Assembly: GCA_003427395.1 (NCBI GenBank)
Contig: BFEA01000019.1
Location: 144,765 to 180,025 of the forward strand
Direction of reading: 5' to 3'
DNA from: Chara braunii
Lineage: Eukaryota > Streptophyta > Charophyceae > Charales > Characeae
Length of the DNA: 35,261 nucleotides
Shown here: positions 7,866-16,967 of the stretch, piece after piece
Position numbering within the stretch: position 1 is the stretch's first letter
Layout of the letters: every line of letters begins with the position of its first letter
The notes under the pieces: model-generated
What the model was told of the DNA's origin: nothing
The model's database searches: none
The model's input: the letters and a program-made list of their open reading frames with translations, nothing else
Translations under genes and position numbers: made by a program

Positions 7866-8750
7866 TTAAAGACAGCATCGCTTAACCTCCTTTATGGGAG
7901 GATTGATCACATTCTCTATCAACAGAGCTACTTCATCGTTTCTCAAACTCAACCCAATCTTAGTTTGGTATAAAGCCCGAGATAGTCTGCTGCCTATATC
8001 CCCTATCGCAAACTTCTTGTTTACACTGGAAGACACCCCTATGTGACTGTTATTTTGTTTGGAGGCTCGCTTACTGTTGCTAAAATAAGTCGGTGGTGTG
8101 CGGCCTCTGAAAGGGGCCCGCGGCCGATGGCTGGCATGCACTGGTCCTTTGGTATCCCATTCCTTGCGCGCCCCGGCTTGAAGTCCTGAGGACAAGCCGT
8201 TATGACGAGTAACGGGCAGAGATCCGACATTGGCCGACAGACATAGAGCCGGGGGGTAGAGACAGGGATTGGGGGAGGAGGGGATGGAGGCTGGGACGGG
8301 GGTGCTAGCTCCGATGGTCGAGGAGAGGAGGTTGCGAGAGGAGGGGTGTTGGGCAGTGGGCGGCCTCTGAAATGGGCCCGCGGCCGATGGTTGGCATGTA
8401 CTGGCCCCTTGATATCCCATTCCTTGAGCACCCAAGAACTCCTGAGGACAAGTCGTTATGACGAGTAACGGGGAAAGATACGACCTTGGGGCGGAGAGAC
8501 AGTGATTGGGGGAGGAGGGGATGGAGGCTGGGATGGGGGTGCTAGCTCCGATGGTAGAGGAGAGAGGTTTCGAAAGGAGGGGTGTTGGGCAGTGTGCCTT
8601 GTGGTAGAGTGGGGGGGGGGGGGNGGCGGAAGAGTGTGGTACTGTCGGTGATGACTGATCCATAGTGTTGGTGGGGATAGGGGGCGGATTCACTCTTTGG
8701 CTAAATGAGGATGAAGTTTGTGAGCTTGTATGGAACTCCAAAGCGATCAA
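7866..8750 (-). CDS. Long Pro/Ser-rich open frame, unrecognised
   Basis: A 294-residue minus-strand frame is open except for one codon containing an ambiguous base near 8624. Its N-terminal two thirds are Pro, Ser and Thr rich and contain a repeated TIGAST and PASIPSSPN unit because of a DNA duplication (8101-8360 and 8361-8608). The C-terminal 55 residues are less biased and coding-like, with LYQTKIGLSLRNDEVALLI. I recognise no family. It may be a decayed mobile-element frame or chance in a GC-rich duplicated region. Confidence 0.22.
   Translation of the reverse strand: MIALEFHTSSQTSSSFSQRVNPPPIPTNTMDQSSPTVPHSSAXPPPPLYHKAHCPTPLLSKPLSSTIGASTPIPASIPSSPNHCLSAPRSYLSPLLVITTCPQEFLGAQGMGYQGASTCQPSAAGPFQRPPTAQHPSSRNLLSSTIGASTPVPASIPSSPNPCLYPPALCLSANVGSLPVTRHNGLSSGLQAGARKEWDTKGPVHASHRPRAPFRGRTPPTYFSNSKRASKQNNSHIGVSSSVNKKFAIGDIGSRLSRALYQTKIGLSLRNDEVALLIENVINPPIKEVKRCCL
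8101..8608. repeat. 260-bp tandem duplication
   Basis: Two copies start with CGGCCTCTGAAA at 8101 and 8361. They share GGGCCCGCGGCCGATGG, CGTTATGACGAGTAACGGG, GGGGGAGGAGGGGATGGAGG and GTGCTAGCTCCGATGGT. The copies differ by scattered substitutions and small indels, so the duplication is not recent. Confidence 0.9.
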
Positions 8751-9050
8751 AAGGCGGTCTTTCCCAGGTGCTTATGTGTTGCACCAGGGTTCCGTTGGGA
8801 GTTTGTTGTCGTGGTGTAAATCACCAAAAACAAATTCATGCATCTACCCATATCGTCCGAGAATTGCAGATCAATTCTGCTTCTTTCTGTTTGTCTGTTT
8901 CATTGTTTAGACGGTGTTTACGTTCCTGTGCTGCTTCTTGAGTCTCTTCAGTTATTGTGTCCAGCATTGTGATTTTGGTCTGCAAGAAACCATAAAGCAT
9001 GCTGATTCCTTCCAAAGGAGCACCTGGCTCTCAAACCTGCCATCAACACT
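8625..9050. other. Unassigned stretch
   Basis: A G run at 8610-8624 includes an unresolved base. No gene was recognised beyond it. Confidence 0.3.
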
Positions 9051-9052
9051 GT

Positions 9053-9160
9053 TACGATCTTCACCCGAATGCAACGTATGGTCATTATTGCTGTATCTGG
9101 AGTCATATTTGCCCCAAATACAGCGATAATGACCGTACATTGTATTCAGGTGAAGACGGT
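9053..9160. mobile_element. Palindromic element family X
   Basis: The left arm (from GATCTTCACCCGAATGCAAC) and right arm (ending ATTCAGGTGAAGACG) are inverted copies, differing by scattered substitutions and one indel, around a loop of about 11 bases. The arms carry GGTCATTATTGCTGTAT and its complement. It lies 180 bases from the better-preserved copy at 9340-9450, in the same type of hairpin. Confidence 0.8.
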
Positions 9161-9339
9161 AGTCTGGTGTATTTGAAGAGGTTCAGCATGAAAGACAGTT
9201 GGCTAATGGCTAATGGGAGTGCTTGGCTCATAAGCATAGATCCCTTTTTTTTTCTGGTCTTCCACCACTCTGATACTCGCTAGAGCCTCTCTTCGCAGCG
9301 GAGAATCAAGGTCTTCCATTCTTGTCTACTTGGGACCAC

Positions 9340-9450
9340 CTACAGTCTTCCCCCGAATACAACGCACGGTCATTATAGCTGAATTTGGTCTATTTTTCAG
9401 TCTAAATTCAGCTATAATGACCGTGCGTTGTATTCGGGGGAAGACTGTAG
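9340..9450. mobile_element. Palindromic element family X, perfect 47-bp arms
   Basis: Bases 9340-9386 and 9404-9450 are exact reverse complements over 47 positions around a 17-base loop. The arms contain CTTCCCCCGAATACAACGCA and CGGTCATTATAGCTG. An RNA copy would fold into an uninterrupted duplex. The element has no coding capacity and would be a non-autonomous foldback element. Perfect arms suggest a young copy or gene conversion between arms. Confidence 0.92.
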
Positions 9451-9454
9451 CACC

Positions 9455-9743
9455 TGGCAGTTGTGGGGTGTATGCATGAAGAGTGCCTTGCCCAGCTGAT
9501 ACATTCTGGACTTGGTAGATTGTCACTGGGATGGGCAGGTCTGCTTCAGGGTAGTTTCTGTAGCGTGGGCCCCTTTTTCAGCGCCCCAACCCAGGCTAGC
9601 GGGACTGCTTCCAGTATTTCCTTTAATTTTTCTCCACAATTTTCCGGATTTGGCCCAGCCGGCCCTTGAGTTCTTCTTGAGTTTTCCAGTTGGCAGCGGT
9701 CGGCTTCCATAAGTCCTTACTCTGAATACTCCCTTCTGCAAAG
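9455..9743. other. Unassigned stretch
   Basis: Short frames on both strands share no motif with known families. Confidence 0.3.
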
Positions 9744-9803
9744 GTGCCTGCCAAAGGATGACACGCATAAATCGAGAAATGGTGCAATTCAAAAAAAAAA
9801 AAA
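9744..9803 (+). pseudogene. U6: U6 snRNA 3' fragment with A tail
   Basis: GCCAAAGGATGACACGCATA followed by AATCGAGAAATGGTGCAATT matches the plant-type U6 3' half (GGATGACACGC and AATCGAGAAATGGTCC). The 5' half with the ACAGAGA box is absent. A run of 13 A residues follows at 9791-9803. A 5'-truncated copy with an A tail is typical of retroposition. Confidence 0.82.
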
Positions 9804-10011
9804 CAGGCCCCTTCTGTTCTTGGTGGGAGACAGTCCGGTTACTTATTACCGGCCAGCGCATCGTCTTTTTAACCTTGTAAACAATGTTTACATGTACACT
9901 ATGAGCGTCGTTCGACACTCCTTACGAGTTCCTTGAGCCACAAGGAATTTTCCTTGTGGCTCATAAGGGATTTTTGCTGAGTCGTTCCACACATCCTTGG
10001 GGACGGCTGCC

Positions 10012-11100
10012 GAGGACGTTTCCTTGTGGCCTGCCCACGGCCATTTTCATACGAAAATACGCGGCCGCGGGCGGGGTGTCCGTGGTCCGTGTGGAGACGG
10101 CGTGGTCCAGCGTCATCCAGTGGGAAAGGGCATGAGGCAGGCCACGAAAAATAAAATAAAGAAGAGGGACCTCTAAGTTTGAAATTCAAATTTTGAAGTA
10201 CGGCTGTGGTGACGACGTTCGGCTTGCGGCGCGCAGACGGTGCAGGGCTGAATCGGCCTTAGCGGCGGTGTCCCTTCTGCCCACCTCCCGGTCAGTGTAC
10301 GTGTGCACCAGGTGCATCCATGGTCGTCGAGATTCTAATCCACGTCGTCTGCGCCATCACATGCAGTTCCGCCAGGGGGACGGCATCCACGGAAAGGCGG
10401 CAGCTTCTTGGACCTCTCCTCGGGGGGTGAGCGGGTTACGTCTCTGGGGTGCGAGGATCGAGACGGTAGCGGAGAGACTCCATCCCTATGGGTGTGCTGG
10501 CGATGGACGGCGGCAGAGAGGGCGGACGTGCGCTGTTGACACCGCTTGAGGACGTTTCCTTGTGGCCTGCCCACGGCCATTTTCATACGAAAATACGTGG
10601 CCGCGGGCGGGGGTGTCCGTGGTCCGTTGTCCGTTGTCCGTGTGGAGACTGTGTGGTCCAGCGACGTCCGGCGGGAAAGGGCATGAGGCAGGCCACGAAA
10701 AAAAAAAAAGAAAAAAAAAAGGGGGACCTCTACGTTTGAAATTCAAATTTTGAAGTACGGCTGTGGTGATGACGTTCGGCTTGTGGCACACAGACGGTGC
10801 AGGGCTGAATCGGCCTTAGCGGCGGTGTCCCTTCTGCCCACCTCCCGGTCAGTGTACGTGTGCACCGGGTGCGTCCATCGTCGTCGAGATTCTCATCGAC
10901 GTCGTCTGCGCCATCACACACAGTTCCACCAGGGGGACGGCATCCACGGAAAGGCGGCAGCTTCTTGGACCTCTCCTCGGGGGGTGAGCGGGTTACATCT
11001 CTGGGGTGCGAGGATCGAGACAGTAGCGGAGAGACTCCATCCCTGTGGGGGTGGTGGCGATGGACGGCGGCGGAGAGGGTGGACGTGGGACCGTTGTTCT
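10012..11100. repeat. 536-bp tandem duplication
   Basis: GAGGACGTTTCCTTGTGGCC begins at 10012 and again at 10548. Both units continue with CATTTTCATACGAAAATACG, an A-rich stretch, TTTGAAATTCAAATTTTGAA, and a GC-rich part with GACGGCATCCACGGAAAGGC. The second unit has an expanded GTCCGT run and a longer A-rich tract. A plus-strand frame with GGSFLDLSSGGERVTSLG is kept open in both copies, which may be selection or simply recent origin. Confidence 0.9.
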
Positions 11101-11189
11101 TCGTTGTCAGCACGAGAGGGCACTGGGACGAATGGAGGAGAAGTTGCGCGCGTGCAGAAGAAGGTCGCTGATGCAAGCTGCAGATATAC

Positions 11190-11579
11190 GTGGCAACTTT
11201 GGAGGCTGTCATTGAGCTATGCTACACGTTAGGTTGCGGCGTCATTCCACGAGCGACACCAAGGTGGTGGATCAAACGCAGGATGGGGGGGATGTGGGAA
11301 GACCTTCGACAATGCGACAACGCCACGGATGACTACTTCAACACCGGGGAGCAGCAGAGGGACCACCCGAAGCAGCACAGCGACGTGGAGCAGCAGAGGG
11401 AGTCTGCGGTACAGGTTGGCCATGAACTGCATGGTGGAGAGGGCAGCAATGCCATGTCTGTTGTCAGACATCTAGCACACAACGGCGGAGAAGGCAAGAG
11501 TCTTGTCGGACGTGCAGCACGTGATGACATGCGTGGGAATACGAAGCTCCTGCAGAAACCTCTTCCGTGGACGGACTGA
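11190..11579 (+). pseudogene. Possible PIF/Harbinger-like transposase remnant
   Basis: The 129-residue frame contains TPRWWIKRRMGGMWEDL and CDNATDDYF at about residues 24-52. These resemble the region just before the nuclease domain of some green-lineage Harbinger-type proteins, from memory and without a search. The rest is low-complexity Gln/Gly/Glu-rich sequence with no recognisable catalytic Asp or Glu motif, and the frame then stops. It sits inside the hairpin-bounded element, which fits a DNA transposon. It may instead be chance similarity. Confidence 0.3.
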
Positions 11580-12280
11580 AGGCGCCGCCAGGAAAAATTA
11601 TTTTTCTGACCGTTGCGGACGTTCGTTGAGCGCGGGAGACCACATAAACGACGACGACACCCGATGAAGGCCCACCACCAACAGTAGCCGTTGGGGGCCA
11701 TTGGGGGACTACGCAGACGTTGGAGGGTGGGGATGAGGGTGGGGATGTCCGTGCTAACGCCGTTGGACCACATCTGCACCACCCAAGAACCGAAACTCTC
11801 CGTCGACGCATGCCTTAGCCACTCCATGAATCACGGTTCCTTGAGCTCCAAGGGACCTCACGAGGTCCCTTGGGGATAAGGAGATTTTGGCTTAGGCCAC
11901 AAGGACGCCACAAGGAAAATTCCTTGTGGCGTTTTCACATCTCTTTTTCAATTCCATCCCCAAGGACAGGTGGCACGAGCGCATCCTTGTGGATTTCACG
12001 TCCCCGCGGAGTGTCTAACGATGCCCTATACAATGAAGGCATACAGACACGAGGATCCCGTATACAATTTTATAGACTGAGCTCTGGTCGTGATTTGTGG
12101 CCAGATCCATCCAGGTCTGGCCATAATTGCACTCAGATACATTTGTGGCAATTCAATCTTTTCTTCTCTTTTTCTTTTTCTTTTCAACATGCGCAACGAA
12201 CAACTGGCTGCAAGAACGCTATATTCAACTCCCAAGGCACCCTCACTTTAGTCCCAGATGGAGAAGCCCGTCCCTCACTC

Positions 12281-12453
12281 TTAAACCGCTAGTACACCAC
12301 CCCAGCCTTACAAAAAGTTTTGGTCACCACAAGCAAAACTCAGAGGCGCCGCGCGGCCAGGCCCGCCGTTGAAAAAAAAATCAGCAGCCTCCGAAGTGGT
12401 CCGGGTTTTGTGCTGACACCCGCGGGCCGATATGTGGTGTACTGGTGCTTCAA
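12281..12453. mobile_element. MITE family M, copy 1
   Basis: The left end CTTAAACCGCTAGTACACCA and right end TGGTGTACTGGTGCTTCAAG are inverted repeats over 20 bases with few mismatches. The 173-base interior has no coding capacity. The end sequence TTAAACCACCAGTA is shared with copies at 19210, 22888 and 28425. A TTA/TAA pair at the ends would fit the three-base target duplications of Harbinger-type elements. Confidence 0.65.
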
Positions 12454-12530
12454 GTCGCAACTCCACGATGTGAGGGCCGCTGGGCCCATTTCCCTGCAAT
12501 GTACTACAGTTCATGATTTCGGCAGGCATG

Positions 12531-12705
12531 AAAAAAATAGTCGCAGATGGATGTTAAACTGCCAGTAATTCCAAGCCTCTTTCAGGAAAGAAAAAAATAG
12601 TCGCAGATGGATGTTAAACCGCCAGTAATTCCAAGCCTCTTTCAGGAAAGAAAAAAATAGTCGCAGATGGATGTTAAACCGCCAGTAACTCCAATCCTCT
12701 TTTTG
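12531..12705. repeat. Triplicated 60-bp unit carrying a MITE M end
   Basis: Three units of exactly 60 bases start at 12531, 12591 and 12651. Each has AAAAAAATAGTCGCAGATGG, then ATGTTAAACYGCCAGTAA. The third diverges in its last third. Each unit contains the left-end motif of MITE family M, so the end of one element was amplified in tandem. Confidence 0.92.
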
Positions 12706-12885
12706 CCAAAGCGGAGTAGAACTGTGCGCCACGCTTTGCTGAAGCGCCAGCGGGACAATTATCCTTTCATTTTGGCTGGCGGCGCCAGCCATTTTGGTCC
12801 GGTGGCACCGGCCCTCCGAAGAATGGGGTACAGGTTATATTCCCGACTTAGCCTTCCACTCTGGAAGGTAGTGGTGGATTAAAAA
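12672..12885. mobile_element. MITE family M, copy 2
   Basis: The left end TTAAACCGCCAGTAACTCC and the weaker right end GGAAGGTAGTGGTGGATTAA are inverted. The interior holds GGCTGGCGGCGCCAGCCATT and GGTCCGGTGGCACCGGCC, the first of which recurs in copies at 19306 and 22979. Confidence 0.5.
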
Positions 12886-13149
12886 TAATAATAATAAATA
12901 AATAAAAAGAAAAATATAAAAAGAAAATATAAAAAGGAACTCCCAAGTGGATTAAAAGAACAAAAAACAAAAAGAACTCCCAAGGCACAAAGGGTCTCAT
13001 TGCAATATACTAGAAACTCTAGGAATTTCCTAGAGCTTCCTAGAAAATTTTCAGGATAAGATTTCTCTAATCATGTTTCTCTTACCACAGTTTTTCCGAG
13101 AAAACTGTTTTGTAGGAAGATTTCTAGAGTTTCAAGCCATTTACTTGCA
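12886..13149. other. AT-rich stretch with duplicated short motifs
   Basis: ATAATAATAAATAAATAAAA and two similar A-rich segments with GGAACTCCCAAG occur. No gene was recognised. Confidence 0.4.
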
Positions 13150-13480
13150 TTTAACACCCCAAGGGGTCAGAGTGACCACAGGTATGGAGGCCAAGGGCGC
13201 TCCCAAGCGGGTTATGGTGCACCGCAAGGTGGTCAGGGACCCCCTGCCTACTACCAAGGAGGAGGATGGGGCAACTATGTCCTTTCCAACAACAGTAGCT
13301 ACAGCAGAGGGCCCCGTAGATATCCCCCCAACCCAGGGCGTGAAGGTTTTGGGAGGCAATGAAGATGCGTGGAGCCTTGTGGCGGACGAGAAGGCACGAG
13401 GGGCTGTGCATAAAGTGTGGGGATCTGGGCCACGTCATTCCCTTCTATCCTGACATCAGGCAACAAAAAGGGAACGGTCA
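13150..13480 (+). pseudogene. Retrotransposon gag-like remnant with broken zinc knuckle
   Basis: A Gly, Tyr, Gln-rich stretch (for example YGGQGRSQAGYGAPQ) is read in one frame from 13150 to 13359. A second frame at about 13350-13402 has NEDAWSLVADEKARG. A third at 13404-13470 has CIKCGDLGHVIPFY, which fits the CCHC zinc knuckle (C-x2-C-x4-H-x4-C) except that the last Cys is Tyr. In gag proteins the knuckle binds element RNA. Two frameshifts and the lost Cys make it dead. The order Gly-rich linker then zinc knuckle fits an LTR retrotransposon. Confidence 0.65.
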
Positions 13481-13507
13481 GTAGGAATGACAGCTGCTCC
13501 TACTAGG

Positions 13508-13605
13508 GTCTCAAGACTTTGAAAGACAGGTAGAGGCGCACGCTGAGAAGAAATCCGTCTCAAGACTTCGAAAGACAGGTAGAGGCGCACGCTGAGAAGA
13601 GATCC
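13508..13605. repeat. 49-bp tandem duplication
   Basis: GTCTCAAGACTTYGAAAGAC begins at 13508 and 13557, with AGGTAGAGGCGCACGCTGAG following in both. The copies differ by one base in the first part and at the junction. The 49-base period shifts the reading frame. Confidence 0.92.
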
Positions 13606-13812
13606 TCCTGTCTGAAGACCCCAATAGCAGAGGCTGAGGTAGGCCCCCCTATAGATAGCTGTACGGTGACCAGTTGTGTTCAGGTCTCTCGAGATGGGTC
13701 CTTCACATGCGCCGGCGACGAACTGACCACTCGCCACCAAGCCTGGGCTGAAATGAAGAAGAAGTCGAAAGGGCAGCTTATTTTGGCATATGTAGAAGTA
13801 GGAGTAGAGTAG
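13561..13812 (+). pseudogene. Open coding-like segment downstream of the gag remnant
   Basis: A frame without an ATG at its start runs about 83 codons to a TAG at 13810. It is charged and coding-like, with FERQVEAHAEK at its start and HQAWAEMKKKSKGQLILAY near its end. It lies shortly after the zinc-knuckle remnant and probably belongs to the same dead retrotransposon, in the linker after gag. I recognise no protease motif. Confidence 0.35.
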
Positions 13813-13819
13813 GTGCGCT

Positions 13820-14858
13820 GGTTGAATGCGGGTCGACGCGTAGTTATAATAGCAGGAAGGGACTAAAGAAACTGCATATCGGGATGAAAGTGCAGAAGCC
13901 GGTAGTGACCAAACTGGCAGATAATCGGGAGATGAGAGTGCACAAATAGTTAACCCATAATGAGCGCATCAAGAGCATACATTCTGTTTGGGCCCCTCCC
14001 TCTCCTCTCTCTCCCCCTCTCCCTGCTCTTCTTTTTTTCTGAGTCCTCTGAAACTTGGGAAAAGGGGGGAACGATGAAGAGGGAGGCACAGCTCAGCTCC
14101 TGGCAAATGGTCAGTCTTTGCATTAGCCGTACCCCCACTGGTGGCCCCAACCCTGCACCCTAAACCACTATGGCAAGGGGCAACATGCAAGATCCCCTTC
14201 ACCGTGAGAGGTAGCGATGCTTGCAGGGGTCCCCTCTGTATAGCCTTAGGAGTAGTGGTGGGTAGGTAGTGAAAGGCAAAAAAAGAATCTAAGAAGAAAA
14301 AAAATGGGAGAAGAGATGAACCTTTGCGCTGAACTTACAAGTCCAAACGTTCTGCACTCCCGGCCGATGGCTTCATTCTGTTCTTCAGCTCAGCCATGCC
14401 CCTCGGGCACCTGAGCATTACCTGTGGACACGCTCTGGAGCAGTCCTTGGCCATGGTCCCTGTGGACCCGTCCCTGGTCCCTGGGACAGTCCTCGGTCCC
14501 TGAAAGAGTGCCCGATCCCTTGAACACAGTACCTGGCCTCTCTGTCCGACAGTCAAAGGTCCATGGGCTAGTCGCCCAATTCCAAATGTGGCTCTCCACA
14601 AGCCAAGCCAGTCCTTGGGCTCTTCACAAAACCTGCAGATACAGACAAAATACAAACACAGCCCTATTAGCCCTCCTTCCCTCTCGGACTGGCAATAGTG
14701 TAGCCTCACCAGGATGAAGTGCTTAATCTGGCGGCTGTTTCGGGCTGTAGAGGTGATTCTGTAACGTCCAAAATTTTTACACTCAAAGTTCTTGATCTCA
14801 TTACCTGCTCAGTCAATCCCCTGCAAGGGTAATCAATGCAGGCAGGCCGCTCCAATGT
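13820..14858. other. Unassigned stretch
   Basis: A segment at 14440-14530 repeats GGTCCCTG-like motifs several times. No gene, RNA or known repeat was recognised elsewhere. Confidence 0.35.
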
Positions 14859-14962
14859 ATGATGGGACGCTGGACCCGTTTTCCAGCAGGTGTTGCTCCC
14901 CACCAAGATTGGAGCAACCAGAATTAAAAAAAAAAAAAAGAAAAAAGAAAAAAAAGAAAGCC
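14859..14962 (-). repeat. Dispersed family B tail
   Basis: The minus strand carries GGGGAGCAACACCTGCTGGA, then CGGGTCCAGCGTCCCATCAT, the family B block also seen at 18504 and 22046. An A-rich stretch on the plus strand (14926-14959) lies before it. On the minus strand this is T-rich, as also upstream of the copy at 18504. Confidence 0.7.
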
Positions 14963-16960
14963 CTCCTTCCCTCCAACACCCCTCCCCACCTCTCCCCATC
15001 ACTCTCGCCCAAACGACACCATGGAAAACAAGACATGCATACTGAGATGAGCTTGTGATTCCCGGCGCGTTTGCTCCCCTCGAATAAGAAAGGAGGCGCC
15101 AAACCACGTGCCCCTACAATGCACATCAGCTCCTATCCCTGCCTGCAGAAAAAAAAAAAAAAGAACATGAGCTTGCGACTGCCTTGAACACAATTCAACA
15201 GATATGAAATGGGCATGCAGCACAGCACATCGCCTGCCAACAATCAGTGACAACAGCTCACCTGTGTAGCGTCGCGTTTGCGTTCGGTAACCGAACCCGA
15301 ACATTCGCAACCGAACACAAACGAATGCCAAAACCCTCCGAATGCGAACATAAACGAAAAAACAAAAAAAAATCTCAGAAAAATCTGATAATTGCACTAT
15401 GGGGCAAGATTAAGTTTGCAATTGCATGGCACATGCATGTCAAGAGTAGCAGACCGACGTGTCCTGGCGGGACCAGCGCTACCGGGAGCGCTGTGCCCCG
15501 CCTGGGTTGAAGCGACAGAGAGCGAATGCGCGGCAGGAAGCCATGAAGCGATCTGGGGTGTTCACGGCGGCATAGCAGACGGCGGCAGTTGCGCGTCTCG
15601 GGACTCCCGTTGAGGCGATGCAGGAAGCATGTGCGGTTGGTGGGTGGTGGTGGATGCCACGTCAGGGAAGGCGCGAGGCAGATTGGTGTGATGGCGGAGG
15701 ACGTTGGGTAGGGTGTGACGAGTAATGGAGGGTAGGGTGCCATGTGGCATGGGTGGGTTGATGGGGCCAACCTGAGAGGAAGAGAGAGCATGGGAGAGGG
15801 CTACGAGTGTTTGGATCTTGGGGTTTTCTTTTCTCCAGCCTCTGCCTCTATTTCTCCGTCTCTTGCTTTTTCTGACCTGGCTGGTTTAAGATCGTTGTGC
15901 ATGGATTGCATTCTCTGTGAGGCCGCATCGACGGGCTCGATGCTGTTACTCACGACATAATCGCCTTCAAGGAGTTATAGGGACGTGGCGGTGTCCCGTT
16001 AATCCCTTCTGGCCAGTATACTTTGCCAAGGGGCTGCATCAGCACTGGCTATGGGGAGGAGAAGGTGCTTCTCTCGCAGGAAGAGGCAGGGGCTGAGTTC
16101 CGTCGGGACAGCGGTTGGGCAGCCGGATGAGGGGACGGTTGGAGTGGAGCGTCTCGTGATGATCTGCAGGGACTGATTACTTCACGGGATTCAAGGTGAC
16201 TTCACGTGGTGATGTGGGCTCGGTATGCAGCAGCTTGTCAAAGTCTTGATCCTAAAGCACTGCTCTAAAATTATATTCCTTACTCTGATATGAGATGAAC
16301 AGTTGAGTCCTCATGATTTGTACGCTGGCAACTTTTGAGTCGTGATTTCCCATTTTGAGTTCTTACTTTGTTTGGCTGGTTTTCGCGGTTCGAATTCTTT
16401 ACTTCTGTCTGATACATGAATTTTGTTGATACTCTCCCGGATGTTTACTCTGAATTCTTATTTTCTCCGTCCTATCATACGATGGAAATTTGTTTCACTT
16501 TTCTTGTTCGGATTTCTTCGATCTACTCATCGTGCTCTATATCCGAAAATCTGATATGGACTCATCATTTGAAATATCCAATTAGTGATTCTCATGATGT
16601 TCTTCATTCGCAAAGGCTAGCAGGATTCTCCTCTTCAAATCCGAAACGGTGATTTTCATTACTGTCCTCTTGAATTTTCCAATGGTTGTATTCTGATCCT
16701 TAATCTCTGGTTTTGTATCCATGGATATTGATCTTTCTCATCGAGTCGAAAATCCGAAATTCATGAGTGCTGGAATTTCGCTCTGCAGAGTTGTATTCTA
16801 GTACCTTGTCTTTGCACTGGTCGTGGGAGATATACTTGGATTTGGGTAGTGGGCTTTTCCCCCAGCTTACCCCTCCATGTTGGGGTTGCATAGGTAGGGG
16901 CAGGTACCGATTGGCTAAGTGGGGTTAGTAGAGGGAGGGATGTGACACGTCCTGCCGGCG
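14963..16960. other. Unassigned two-kilobase stretch
   Basis: No known domain, RNA or repeat was recognised on either strand. Base composition shifts from GC-rich (15440-15790) to AT-rich with many TTCT/TCTG motifs (16260-16760). A short segment near 15290-15350 is rich in CCGAAC and CGAAYG repeats. Confidence 0.4.
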
Positions 16961-16967
16961 AGGGGGC

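Larger units (their letters stand above)
9935..11931. mobile_element. Two-kilobase element bounded by short hairpins
   Basis: At the left, GAGCCACAAGGAA (9935-9947) pairs with 9950-9962. At the right, CGCCACAAGGAA (11906-11917) pairs with 11920-11931. A further 11-pair hairpin, CCAAGGGACCT/AGGTCCCTTGG, lies at 11848-11873. The flanks share GTTCCTTGAG (9929 and 11836). The matching hairpin motifs near both ends suggest the limits of one mobile unit. The contents are a tandem duplication (10012-11100) and a possible transposase remnant (11190-11579). Target-site duplications were not established. Confidence 0.45.

Noticed and set aside
11333-11827. 164-residue Cys/Trp-rich minus-strand frame
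   Set aside because: It is opposite the possible transposase remnant, and its odd composition fits an antisense shadow.
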